Below, piece after piece: positions 29,706 through 40,560 of a DNA stretch of 64,000 nucleotides (positions within the stretch are counted from its first letter, which is position 1; every line of letters begins with the position of its first letter). The notes beneath the pieces are model-generated. The model was not told where the DNA came from. It searched no databases and was given only the letters and a program-made list of their open reading frames with translations. Source of the stretch: Ephydatia muelleri (Eukaryota > Porifera > Demospongiae > Spongillida > Spongillidae); the NCBI GenBank assembly GCA_013339895.1, contig JABACO010000172.1, positions 1 to 64,000 on the forward strand, read 5' to 3'. Made by a program: the position numbers and the translations under genes.

Positions 29706-30629
29706 TCATAGCATCTCTTCACGGGATTCCAATGACAGACGCTCAATTTTGCGGATCGTCTGGTGCTCCGTTAGCTCACACGCCCTTCTCCCGTAACGAT
29801 CGGGAAGATTCAGCGAGGCCCCGTGCATGACCAACAGCAGGAACGCCTCCGTACTGTTCTGGGATGCGGCCACGTGCAGTGGGGTCCGCCCATCCCTGTC
29901 TCGCATGTCCGGATCGACCAGCGCGTTCTCGAGAAGGTATCGAACGAGAAGGATGTAGTTCTTCTCCGCTCCTAAGTGCAGAAGACTGTCGTAGGCGGTC
30001 TTGGTGCTCAGAATCGAGTTCAAGAGTGCTCCGTCCCCGCCGGTGCTGCAGTTCTTCCGCGCCAGCTCGGTCAACATCACGTCGTTCTGATCTCTGCGTC
30101 GCACCCCGCTGAGGTCCCCTTCCATTAACAAGGACGTCATATCCAGACTCTCTGCCAGATCGATGGGTCTCTCTCCGTTCAAATTTTCGACTTGCGTCAG
30201 GTCTTCTTTCTCGCTCATGTCGATGACGTAGCGGGCGGCCTTCGTGTTGTTGGCGGCAGCGGCGACGTGAAGTGGTGTCCAGCCGTCGTGGCCCCGTGCC
30301 GACAAATCGGCCCCTGCTTCGACCAGAAAAACGAGACTACTCAACTGGCTTTCCAATACGGCTCGCATGACGGGAGTCAGCCCGCTTGGATCAGTTTCGT
30401 TCAGTATACTGACTCCGTACTCGTCGAGGAAGCGGCTTAGTTCTTGCACGTCTCCTTCGGCAATCGCCTGTTGCATAAGAACGGCCGTCGAAAACCTGAC
30501 CGCCTTTTTGGTGCCCGCGCTGCGTGTAACCGCCAAGGTCCTTCTGTGGACTGGAGATTCGTTGGGCGAGCTGACAGCTTTGTCGTGTGTTGCGTCCGTC
30601 CAATTCGTATAGTAGACTATCTGAGCCAT
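29706..30629 (-). CDS. Intronless MYPT/PPP1R27-like ankyrin protein with RVxF PP1-docking motif (copy 2)
   Basis: A 307-residue intact single-exon ORF; the ATG at 30629 was chosen as the first ATG after the TATA box. Residues 42-46 are KAVRF, fitting the PP1-docking pattern, followed by STAVLMQQAIAEGDVQEL. Ankyrin repeats follow (DPSGLTPVMRAVLESQL, DGWTPLHVAAAANNTKAARY), then GERPIDLAESLDM, a linker, and a second block (LLHLGAEKNYILLVRYLLE, DGRTPLHVAASQNSTEAFLL, CELTEHQTIRKI). It is clearly paralogous to the copies at 10709 and 44696, about half identical by eye. The C-terminal tail RLSLESREEML is unique to this copy. PP1 targeting is inferred from family architecture. Confidence 0.85.
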   Translation of the reverse strand: MAQIVYYTNWTDATHDKAVSSPNESPVHRRTLAVTRSAGTKKAVRFSTAVLMQQAIAEGDVQELSRFLDEYGVSILNETDPSGLTPVMRAVLESQLSSLVFLVEAGADLSARGHDGWTPLHVAAAANNTKAARYVIDMSEKEDLTQVENLNGERPIDLAESLDMTSLLMEGDLSGVRRRDQNDVMLTELARKNCSTGGDGALLNSILSTKTAYDSLLHLGAEKNYILLVRYLLENALVDPDMRDRDGRTPLHVAASQNSTEAFLLLVMHGASLNLPDRYGRRACELTEHQTIRKIERLSLESREEML

Positions 30630-30703
30630 CTTTGCCACAGCACTAAACTGTTATCTTGCAAGCAGCTAGGTTTACATGTAGACAACCACCGACAGCGTTC
30701 ACT

Positions 30704-30713
30704 TATTTATATA
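30704..30713 (-). promoter_or_regulatory. TATA box of ankyrin gene 2
   Basis: TATATAAATA on the - strand, about 75 nt upstream of the ATG at 30629, in the same relative place as in the other family members. Confidence 0.6.
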
Positions 30714-32224
30714 CGCATGAAGCTATAATTGAATTCCCTATCCGCTGTACAAGAAACCTTTCCCAAGCTAATAAACTTCCTGTTTTAGTTCCAAATACTA
30801 CATCCGTACACTCCCGGGGCACAGCACTCCTTAGTTAAAATTTATAAAATGCATATGGAGAAAATGTGTACAAGCATGAGTGGCAAACTGGATTCCAATG
30901 TAAATTTATTGAGATTGCAAGCATGCAGCTGTGCAGAAGGAAGGAGAGAGAGGTTGCGTCACAATGGAAGCTTACTACGCGCGCATACGTAATTAATTAA
31001 ACTGCCAAACTGCATGTATGTGTTGTCAAACTGAAGCCGCTCTTTAAAAGAATCTAAGAATTAAGGATTGCTGTATAGCACGGCGCGTCATTCCTCGTTG
31101 CTTATACATGCAGAGAAGGTTTCCATCATATTGTCCTTAATCATGGCTCCTGAGGGAGTCACTTACATAATTTACTGCCAATCGCCATGTTTGGATGTCT
31201 TTACAGTGTACCATTATGCAACACTTGGAAACCTGTTACTTGCTAATCCAACTCATGCATGTTGTTTGACCGTCCTTTGAGCTATATAAATGACGTCACA
31301 ATAGACAAACAAAGAAATCCTATATATAGAGACCTCTCATTGGGACGGGGCTATACATAGGCGGAACACTTTATGGGGGGCACAGCCTGTCCATTTTGCT
31401 AGGAAGCTCGATCGCCTAATTGAAGGTATGTTGCATGTGATTAACTGAAACTGGATTAGTTCTACTTAGGCGAAGCCTGCATACGTGCAAGTTCAACGAA
31501 TTCAATATACAAAGCATCGATCCATTTATGTTTTATTGTCAGCACATGCAGGCTAACCTTCATATTGTAGCCGGAAAGGAACTGATTTCTCCGGTACGCA
31601 ATAGGCGACCACCCATGTTCCCAGCGTTTTCGACAAGAAAATGATTTTATCGGGAGGCACGCTGGAGGAGACTCGCAAGTCTATACGCTCCGTCCCCAGC
31701 TTACCCAGGCCCGCTTGAGTAGGCAAGTGTCACATATCAATAGAGACTCAGAATCAACGCGAGAGATCAGATGTACTCAAGTATTTTTATGATTACTCGA
31801 GGCAATTCACCACCTCTGTCAATGCAACCATCTTTATGCCAATTCAACTTGATGAAAGCGATAGATTTGCCTTCTTTGAGTGGTTGTATGTATAGCAGTA
31901 CTGGTCTAGTACATCCTACAACAGTGCCTCCAGGGATACTAAATTACGCAACAACTCCCGTAATCTTCATGAAACGGGATAACGTAGTTTCGTACCCAGA
32001 GCGCCGCTACCCTCGTACTCTAATGCAGACGGATGAAGATTTTGTTTTATAGTTTGCCACCATTTCTCATCACTAATTGCTGAGCTAATGACCAGCGAAT
32101 TAGTGTTGCGTTTTTAGAGGTGATCCTAAGCTGTGAATCGTTTGTTGAAGGGAACAATGCGTACGTTACAACTTGCCCACTGGTTGGGGAAAGTATGCAT
32201 TGCTTATAATACTCTTCTCAATTT
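30714..32224. other. Intergenic sequence with one doubtful small ORF
   Basis: Mostly featureless. A TATATAAATGACGTCA word (TATA-like plus a full CRE palindrome) sits at about 31284-31299. A 93-codon ATG-initiated frame at 31771-32052 (+, ending RTLMQTDEDFVL) is of natural composition but matches no family I recognise. It could be a small gene, an exon or chance. Confidence 0.35.
31771..32052 (+). CDS. Doubtful 93-residue ORF, unrecognised
   Basis: Starts at ATG and stops at TAG. No signal peptide, transmembrane segment or motif is evident. Its main support is length and ordinary amino-acid composition, and there is no neighbouring exon to join. Confidence 0.18.
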   Translation: MYSSIFMITRGNSPPLSMQPSLCQFNLMKAIDLPSLSGCMYSSTGLVHPTTVPPGILNYATTPVIFMKRDNVVSYPERRYPRTLMQTDEDFVL

Positions 32225-32291
32225 ATATTTGCTTTTTGGAGTGTCAAACACTCCAAAAGCAAATATAGCACTCCAGTTGGAGTGCTATAGT
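32225..32291. repeat. Two adjacent hairpins sharing the word GGAGTG/CACTCC
   Basis: The first hairpin is ATATTTGCTTTTTGGAGTG paired with CACTCCAAAAGCAAATAT (one-base bulge, loop TCAAA). It is followed directly by TAGCACTCCA-GT-TGGAGTGCTA with perfect 10-bp arms. It could be a small palindromic element end or a structured RNA. Confidence 0.7.
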
Positions 32292-32337
32292 CTCTCTTTA
32301 TTTTTACAGTGTGGACATGATGCAACAGAACTTTTAT

Positions 32338-32520
32338 GACACCACACACCATCACTCCTACCATCTCTCATAACACCATCCACACCACTGACCCTTCACA
32401 CACCATCCCTCGCATGCAGGCTCTCTACCTCTACACACACCCTCTGCACACCATCCTTCCACATACCATCCCTTAATACAACATCTCTCAACACACCTCC
32501 ATCCCTCCACCTCTCTTTAC
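32338..32520. repeat. Degenerate ACACCATCC-type pyrimidine/CA-rich repeat
   Basis: Imperfect units of the form CACACCATCCCTC recur without a strict period. No coding potential was recognised. Confidence 0.6.
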
Positions 32521-32819
32521 ACTTCGCAAGCATAAGCACATCAATGGTTGGTTTTCGGCCTTATAGTTGTGGCTTGATGTATCATTGGAGGGCCACTGAC
32601 TCAGTCTGAGGTTTCATTCACCGTACTCTGCATGGTGTACTGCAATGGTACCTTGGTTGGCTTTCATGAACTGACCCCTATGTGTGTGCATGTGTGAGGA
32701 GTGTGGGTGTGCTATGTGAATGTGCGAACCATACAGTTTTAAGCTACACTCACATGTCTTCTGACTTCCATGAGGATATGAATCAAATTAAGTTCAAAGC
32801 TTGACTCTGTAGCAAAATA

Positions 32820-32882
32820 TTAGGGTTTAGGGTTTAGGGTTTAGGGTTTAGGGTTTAGGGTTTAGGGTTTAGGGTTTAGGGT
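32820..32882. repeat. Interstitial telomere-like array (TTTAGGG)n, about 9 units
   Basis: Sixty-three bases of perfect TTTAGGG heptamers. Most animals use the hexamer TTAGGG, so the heptamer is notable. Unique sequence continues on both sides, so this is not a chromosome end. Confidence 0.95.
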
Positions 32883-33369
32883 GGAGCGAAGCCAACTGAC
32901 TTTTCACCCCGAGTCTGAATCCGCGTCGTCAAATTTCACCCGTCGTCTCACTTCTATAGACTCGTTTTCAATCAAACCCGTAGACTCAAGCAGAGGACTT
33001 CACTTTGGACACTTGGTTATAGCTTTGTAAAAGGAACTAGACCACACCTATTACAGCCCAGACCTAAAATGCATGGCGAACATTGCACGTGCTGTTGGAT
33101 TTCAGTTCTGGTGCACCGTATATACAAAATGGCAATCTCTGTACAAATTAACGTGTCCCAGGGATGGCAGGCAATGTTTTGCAAAGGAACATCTTATGCC
33201 TTGCTTAATTGGATTACCTTTATGACGTTAACGGGGTCAATTTGATTGGTACAAACATTTACTTAAGACGGTATACTTATTGTGCGCATTGCGGTAGCGG
33301 ACTTATGGGGCCGTCCATAAATGACTTCACGCAGGGGGGAGATGTAGCCAAGTTTGTGACAGTCTGTGA

Positions 33370-33370
<1 letters not shown>

Positions 33371-33402
<32 letters not shown>
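33371..33402. repeat. G32 homopolymer near the transposon left end
   Basis: Thirty-two G directly after GTGACAGTCTGTGAC. A G18 run (40774-40791) holds the corresponding subterminal place at the other end of the element. Confidence 0.95.
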
Positions 33403-33457
33403 CGATGAAAGGTGACATCACAAGTTGAAACATTAACCCCGCTATTCTCGTTATGGA

Positions 33458-33980
33458 GTGATGGCTGAAAGGACGCGTGTGGATAAAGCTAAGCTTTATG
33501 CTACATTGTATAATGCATATGCGGCAGCCTATCCAAAGAAATCAAAGCAGGTCTGTCAGCAGGAGTTCAATGTAAAATGGACTGAACTAAAGAAAGGGGA
33601 AGGCTTGAAGATAAGGCAGCAGCGTTTCTCCGGGAATTGAAAAGTGTAGAAGGGATCGCTGCTGACCTTTTGGTCAAAACAAACAGCTGTAGCACCTCGG
33701 AGCGCTACTTTGCCAAACGTTAGTTCTGTTTGCCTCTCCACTTCAAGTGACGAAGTCGAAGTTGCGTCTGACAACCCATCATTAATACCCGTATTGGTCA
33801 ACGCTCATCTGGTAGGTATGTTAAAGCATCAGTCATTAGGATTGCTGACAGATTCACAAGAAGTATTGTTGACGTTGCATTGCATGGGTGTGGTGCTCAT
33901 GAGAAGTACCAGGCTGACATCTACAGCAGTGTAAAAATATTGGATGAATTGGCTGATGAGTGGAAGAAACAACGATTTAA
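33458..33980 (+). pseudogene. N-terminal part of transposase-like protein (broken)
   Basis: Begins near 33461 (MAERTRVDKAKLYATLYNAY) with a Lys-rich helical segment (YPKKSKQVCQQEF, WTELKKGEG). After a one-base shift near 33606 it continues as DKAAAFLRELKSVEGIAADLL, then, after further shifts, as HEKYQADIYSSVKILDELAD to a GTAAGT donor at 33981. Several frame changes make it non-functional as written. It leads into the segment at 34021-34604. Confidence 0.5.
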
Positions 33981-34020
33981 CGTAAGTCGATTAGGAGTTT
34001 ATATACACATTCTACCATGA

Positions 34021-34604
34021 TGCAGTTCAACTTTGGAAGGCAAATGCCATGTCAATACAGTGCCAGTGAAGCTAATCCAAGGCCAGAATGATGACCATGT
34101 TAAGCATCCTGATGACCATGTTAAGCATCCTGATGGTACTTTTTGCACAGCAACTATTAACACTCAACTTGGAAGAATTAGCTTAATCCTCTGTTGGGTC
34201 CAGAGCAAGTATGTTTTATAAGCCAGGATGACAAAGCGCGTGTACCCACTGGTACAACAGCTGCCAATAAACAATGTCCATTACTCATGCATGTTCAATA
34301 TAAAGTAAAGCTTTCAGATCATGATTAAAGTAAAGCTTCCAGATCATGGGTAGGTTATTGCACCACGTCATAAGCTTATGCCTTCTGTCTATGCAGGTAT
34401 TGAAATAGCAACTGGAGGGGGTTTGGAAAGGCAGATGCTGTCAGTTATTCAGGGCCAATTAACCTATATCAGCATTTGATCAGGCATGCAAACATGCCTC
34501 AAGTACTGCTTATACTCATGCATTGGATTGTAATAGGATATTTGAATTTTTCCCCGATTTGATCCTATTACAAGATTTGGTGCAGACCAAACTGTAAAAC
34601 CAGT
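34021..34604 (+). pseudogene. Central part of transposase-like protein (broken), SQDDKARVP motif
   Basis: Carries QLGRISL, SQDDKARVPTGTTAANKQCP, MHVQYKVKLSDHD, then (shifted) VIAPRHKLMPSVYAGIEIA and SSTAYTHALDCNRIFEF. The first Asp of SQDDKA is a plausible catalytic acid. Two small tandem duplications are visible (21 bp at about 34090-34132; about 25 bp at 34302-34348), plus several stops. The frame ends abruptly at the insertion boundary 34606 and resumes at 39616. Confidence 0.5.
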
Positions 34605-35362
34605 ATCATATGGAGAAATGGCCCATACATAGGCGGTCATCTTGCTTTTTTTTTTTCAAATTGAATTTCAAACACGTTTATAATTTACGAAAAATCGGAC
34701 TGATTGTGAATATGTGCTTCATAAGATTGTACCATGAACCATTCGTAAACTAAAATCAAGACAAAAATTTAATTTCTACCGCGCATAATTTATTCATAAA
34801 CGAAGCAGTCATTGCGTAATACCTTGCGTCATCTTTGAATTATTAACAGTATGTCGGCTAGCAAGTTAAGTAGGGTTTAACGGTTATAAACTTTAATAGC
34901 TGTGACGTAACTATCAAAGACAATTTGAATTACAATTATAATTGTACCGATACACAAATTAAAATTAACTTATCAGCTGTGCGTCACTTGCACTGGAGAA
35001 GTGGAGCGCATCAATTAGGCACAATGATGCATGCAGGGATCGAACTACGTATGCCCTTCATGCTTTCATCTTCTGAGACGCAGGTGTTTTGGTGAGTATA
35101 CTAGGGTAGTGTGAGGAGTGGTCGGCAGTAGGGAGTGTTCGGCAACCGCACTTTCAACACAATACAGAGCCTCAAAGAAGGCATTTCAATATTTCAAAAC
35201 AGGCTAAAAACCATCCTTCTGGGTTGTCTTAGGACGCAGTAAGTATAGTTTTAAAGCAACTACGTTCCCTTTAAATAATAACACATGGATGCAGAACACT
35301 ACCTACGCTATCGCACATGCCGATCACTACCTAATCTACCCTATGTGAATTTAGTAGCGTAG

Positions 35363-35421
35363 CCCCCCCCCCCCCCCCCAACCCCCCCCCCCCCCCCCCC
35401 CCCCCACCCCCCCCCCCCCCC

Positions 35422-35461
<40 letters not shown>
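35363..35461. repeat. C-run of about 99 bp with few interruptions
   Basis: Almost pure C, broken by AA at 35380-35381 and single A residues. It is one of the two longest poly(dC) tracts in the window. Confidence 0.95.
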
Positions 35462-35464
<3 letters not shown>

Positions 35465-35579
35465 CCAAGTGGGCTACATGTACATGTCCATAGCTGTGTC
35501 CAGCGGCATAGTCAGTTACATCGTATACATGAATATCACAACAGGAGAAGCAGGCATGTTGCATCCTCATCAACTTCAG

Positions 35580-36719
35580 TTTGTATTGCAATGGTGCTCT
35601 GGCGGGTGTCCTGCCCCTTACTGTGATCAGCTACGACACCACCGGCCTCCTCCCCTTCACTTTGTACATGTACATGTATGTCTTCTCTGTTACTGTGTGC
35701 AACATGCGCAAATAACAGTGTGCATGGTACATGTATATGATCTGTGCTCAGTACGTTATCTGTTGGACAGGTCCTCCAGTCACGCCCACAGGCACTGCAC
35801 TCCAGTTGGAACGTGGTGTTGGGCGGCATCAGTGCTGCAGCCAGCCTGCCCAGGTACATTGTGTACACTTCAATCACTTAGTTTGTGTTCCATCTTTCTT
35901 TGCTTTTATCCATCTCTCCTCCTTCCTTTCTTTCTCTCCTGTCTCACCTACTCCCTCACTTCCTCCCTCCCTTCCTCCCTCCCTTCCTCCTCCCTTCCTC
36001 CTCCCTTCCTCCCCCTCCTTCCCTCCCCCCTCCTTCCCTCCCTCACTCCCTCTTTCCTGTCCTCCTGTAGTCATGTACATGTACACCAGCAGGGACATCT
36101 CTGGCAAATTACACATACCATTTATCCTCCTTCCCTCCCTCTTACCTCCCTTCACCTTCACCTCCTCACTTTCTCTTGCTCCTCCAGTACATTGTGATTC
36201 CAACCTTCTCAGCATGAGGAGGACAGCCCTCCTGGGGGACCCCCTGATCCTGAGTCAGACACTAATGACATTGTCATCAGCTTATTTATTAATAAGATCA
36301 TTAACCTGACAAGTCCTTTGGCTCCTCCTCTGTGAGTACTTCACTCAATATGCCTAGACCTTATACGGTCATACCTTAGCACTCTTCCCCATGCAGGACC
36401 CCATGTGCATCCTTCTATAACTCCCCTCTCTGCTAGTGGAGCATACTGCCCCCAAACATTCATGACTCCAACAAGTCAGTACAGATACAGATGTGTAGTG
36501 TATTAGCGTTGATATAGTATACTGTTGGCCTTCTATCTCCCTAGGTACTGTTGTTTATGTTGGCCTTGGGGCCTGACTGCTACCACAAAACCCACAAGGG
36601 CAGTCCAAGCTGTACACAACCATTGTCCTGGCTAAAATGAATACAATCAAAGCATCTTGTGAGCTGACCTTCACTTGATTGGCAGATAGTACTTGTACAT
36701 GAAGATTGGACCACTTGTG

Positions 36720-36762
<43 letters not shown>

Positions 36763-37431
36763 GTGGTAATGCCAGTGGTTATTTTATCTCACATCCATGG
36801 GAGGAGCTACACCTCTATGTAATGGGCTTTATCTGTGTACATGTACTGTAAGCACAAGCGCTTCCATGTACACTCTTTGACTTGTTGAAATATTGGTTGA
36901 TGTCGAAGTACAATGTAATGTGCTCTTCCCTAGACCCTATGGAGGAGCTTACAGCCAGTCCCCCATACCCCAGCTGGAGCAGGACATGGGCATGGGTCAT
37001 TTGTCCTCCCACCCCCTCCCACAAACTGGAAATCCTGGATCCATCACTGAAATTGAATGTACTCTCTTGTCAGGATCAGCTGAACAGGATGCCCTTACAA
37101 TGAAAGAGTCACCCCTCAAAAACTTGATACTGTTCTTCCTAAGGCCACACCCATCATGGGGGTGGTTGCAAAATGATTAACAGTTTTTGCTGCCTCTATC
37201 TGTATCAGTCCCTGCACCATCATCTTTTATTAAAATGCTTGACCCTTGCACCCACAAATAACCCCTACACAAATACCATGTGCATGAAGTTGTTCACTTT
37301 ATGGAGGTATCATACATATACATGTATGTACATGTATGTATTGTGCATGCATGGGGCAAAGGTCTTGCCACACAACAAAATTCACCTTGTATTAATATCC
37401 AAATTAAGATAGGATCAGAGGAGGGCTATGT

Positions 37432-37479
<48 letters not shown>

Positions 37480-37649
37480 CATGTCTCAGCTTATGAAGTG
37501 GGAAGCTGAAATCCCATTGCAAGCATTGTTTTGTTCAGATTACACAGTGACTGACAGAAACAAAGAAAAATGAGTTCAATGACACCAAGTCCTATGAGAG
37601 CTTGGAGCTGATGGAAGCAATGGCTGCATTCTACCAACTGGCATCATGA
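35580..37649 (+). CDS. Possible multi-exon gene or captured gene fragment, unrecognised product
   Basis: Splice-bounded open pieces on +. 35580 on (acceptor CATCAACTTCAG) reads GALAGVLPLTVISYD then a hydrophobic stretch. 35771-35853 reads SSWNVVLGGISAAASLP with donor GTACAT. 36213-36331 reads HEEDSPPGGPPDPESDTNDI then FINKIINLTSPLAPPL with donor GTGAGT. 36934 on reads PYGGAYSQSPIPQLEQDMGM. 37539-37649 ends YESLELMEAMAAFYQLAS and TGA. Phases do not all join, and the last piece needs one extra A in an A5 run near 37568. Hydrophobic first pieces suggest a membrane protein. I do not recognise the family. Lying inside a putative insertion, it may be a host gene fragment carried by a transposon. 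Confidence 0.25.
35915..36066. repeat. Pyrimidine tract (CTTCCTCCCTCCC)n
   Basis: About 150 bp almost purely C/T on +, a potential triplex-forming tract, between two of the exon-like pieces. Confidence 0.85.
37436..37478. repeat. (CA)n microsatellite
   Basis: Pure CA tract. A G19 run follows at 37749-37767. Both lie in the 5-kb insertion. Confidence 0.93.
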
Positions 37650-38255
37650 TTCACTGCTTCTTCATCCTGTCCAGTTCTCGCCATCCTTTATATGTGTAGC
37701 CTGTATGTTTTTAAATTACTAATGACATAATGTAATCAGTAGAAGCCTGGGGGGGGGGGGGGGGGGGTGAGAGAGAGACAGGAAGGATTGAGTAGGCAAC
37801 ACGCAACATCTATCAGTAACCCTCATAGTTTCAAGACATTCAGTTGCTACAGATGTTACATTAATAAGATGCACACCATTACAAGGGATTTACTGACCCT
37901 CTGATTTACACATGCCATTGTAACTTGCCATTCAGCCAATTAACCAATTAATCGGGTTGGTCTGCACCATTTACTATAACAGCGTGGCATGCCATGTAAT
38001 GGTACGAAGGGAAAACTTATTTTTGCCCCATCACCAATTATATTCCGAAACACCACCCCCTATTGCTTTCAACACAGATCCTCGTAACTAAATATCCATT
38101 CCTGGACCAATGGGACTGAATATATACATGTATGATCAGTCACATTGGTCCTTCTTCCTATGCATGGGTAAATGCAACCAAAGGTGGGTTCAAAAGTAGT
38201 TCTGGAAGAGTTCAAACTCTGCACATACATGTATGTGATTGCCCGCAGAAACATA

Positions 38256-38261
<6 letters not shown>

Positions 38262-38333
<72 letters not shown>

Positions 38334-38388
38334 CACACACACACACACGCACACACACACACACGCACACACACGCACACACACACTT
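38262..38388. repeat. (CA)n microsatellite with G interruptions
   Basis: About 125 bp. The remaining sequence to 39560 is AT-rich and shows no coding signal. Confidence 0.93.
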
Positions 38389-39615
38389 CTTTTTCCTCCT
38401 TACTTACACACCTAGATCAGTTATAAGGGTATACACTTACACTGGTACATGCATTACGTCACAAGCACCATACGTATACATGCACCATACAGTAAAAGCA
38501 TGCACATGTGTTGGAGGCAAAATATACAGTTTTTACTATTTATTCGCAATACATTATCGATATGCTACTGCTAAACTATACTACAACAGCGTAATACATT
38601 ATTTCTAATAAATGCTCCCTTTGTGAAGGGCACTATTATTACACCCGATTCGAACCTAACTAATCACAGAATCACACTGTCAACACATCGATATCGAGTA
38701 CGTGGATGGAACCACACAACTACGCTTAAAGTTTCTCACCTCGAATCTGCAAAATATTAGCGTTGCTGTTGTGTTAGTTTGATAACTGGAGGTGTCGCAT
38801 GTACATGTACATGTGATCCATTTGGCTGCTGGTTTGTTTCTCAGACACTCGATTCAGCTACGTGTAGGCCTATAGGATCCGCTAACATAAAAATTTGATA
38901 TACGAAGTGTTGCCAGCGTACGTAGATATCTGAGCAGCCGGTCGAGCCTACACTATCATTCTAATTTCAAGGCAACGATCAGTCTACTCGGTGACAGACT
39001 CGAAGCTTTTAGTATTCCATGTAGTTATGTTTATACGCTCATTTCCCCCTGTCTACCCCGCCCCCTGGCCCACCTCGCCCTCTGCCTCTCGCTGTCCAAA
39101 TTAGAAGTCTCACGCTAATATCTATGGCAACCCATAGAAACGCCATTTAAAATGGCGCCTTATTGCACCAAAACCCATTTACTATTTTTAAAAATGGTCC
39201 CCAAATTCTTCACGACAACATTCACTTTTTTTCATATATTATATTATTTGGATAGTTGTAGAATAGTTTTAGAGGGTGGCAAAAGTTCTAACCCCCTCTG
39301 TTCATTAGTTATAACTAATGGAATATCTTAATTAGCATGATTTTTTTCCATTTTGTGTACAAGTCTATGGAATATCATATTTTCAGAAATGGTCCCAGAA
39401 TTTTGGACGGTATGAGATACAAAATTTGAAATTGCCTACATTTGAACATCAATTAGAGTAGTATTAGTGGGTAGCAAAAGTTGCAGGTCCGTTATTTAAT
39501 TAAATAATAATCAAGTTTGTAAAAACGCCATACATTCTCTATGGAACGTACCGCGGAATGAAATCCAAAAATTTACAAACCGCAACTTTCGTGACCGTTC
39601 AATTCTCCATATGTT

Positions 39616-40560
39616 TATTTTCACTGTTGATGGTGGACCTGACGAAAACCCACAGTATCAAAAAGTGGTCGAAATTTCAGTTCACCACTGATTTCCTTAA
39701 GCATAACTTAGATGCACTGTTTTTAGCTACAAATGCCCCAGGTAGGAGTGCTTTCAACAGAGTGGAAAGGAGAATGGCACCTCTGAGTAGGGAAATTGCT
39801 GGTCTAATTCTACCTTATAATTCATTTGGCTCCCATTTGGATGACAATGGCAAGACAGTTGACAATGAATTGGAGAAAAAGAATTTCCAGCATGCTGGTG
39901 AAATATTATGGAGCAAGGTTGTTGTTGATGGATGCCCTACAGTTTCAGAATATATTATATCTGAAGATTCATGCAGAAATCAAACCTAGTGATATACTCC
40001 AAAAGGATGAGGTCTGGTTCAGCTCACATGTTTGAACAAGCGAATATTTTACCCAGATAGTGAAGTGTTTTGACCATAAATGTTGCTCACCATATTATCA
40101 TGTTATACCATCAAGGTTTCTTCCTCCTCCAATTCCCCTTATTCAAGTTAAAGGTGTTCTAAAAGTGCCAGAAACCAAATACGGTTGATGCTATTGCTAA
40201 ATTTTATGTCACTTTTTGTTTCGATCTCATTGCAATGGAAAAATTACTGCCTCAGAATGCAAGGGTTTTTCCTAATGACTTGTATTGCCAACCGCTATTA
40301 AGCTCCAGGATGTGCAGTGAATGTGGACTATACTTTGCAACAAAAATTAAACTTAAAAAGAATAACATAGTTCACAAAAAAAACTGCATCCATGGAAGTT
40401 TCATAACAAGAGAGACCGATTCGAATTGCAGCTTGACAACAACGTGAACTGCTGCTTGCTGCTATCATTGCAGATGACAATCTGGAATGGATAGATGAAG
40501 ATGAAATGAACGTACAAGATTTACAGACGGCAAACACAAGTAAGAACCCAATTCCACTAT
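39616..40560 (+). pseudogene. C-terminal part of transposase-like protein (broken), DGGPDENP motif and zinc finger
   Basis: Opens with TVDGGPDENPQYQKVVEI, shifts by one base near 39680, then reads HNLDALFLATNAPGRSAFN, VERRMAPLSREIAGLILP, GSHLDDNGKTVDNELEKKNF and VVDGCPTVSEYI. Further on (about 40303-40385) comes MCSECGLYFATKIKLKK followed by H and C, a C2H2/C2HC-like finger whose usual first His is Asn. An acidic end (DDNLEWIDEDEMNVQD) follows. DGG and the later acids are candidate catalytic residues (inference). This segment completes 33458-34604. Confidence 0.55.

Larger units (their letters stand above)
34607..39613. mobile_element. 5.0-kb insertion with inverted ends CATATGGAGAA, interrupting the transposase frame
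   Basis: CATATGGAGAA (34607-34617) and its inverse TTCTCCATATG (39603-39613) lie exactly where the transposase reading frame is lost and regained. No GT-AG pair fits these points, so insertion is preferred to an intron. The inverted match is only 11 bp and no clear target duplication was found. The interior holds C/G runs, CA repeats and exon-like pieces on + (35580-37649). No transposase was recognised. Confidence 0.4.

Noticed and set aside
32820..32882. True chromosome end
   Set aside because: Only about 63 bp of repeats, with unique sequence, transposons and genes continuing on both sides.
35536..36215. 113-codon - strand frames at 35536-35877 and 35874-36215
   Set aside because: The second is the pyrimidine tract read as Gly/Glu/Arg; the first has no domain and overlaps splice-bounded pieces on +.
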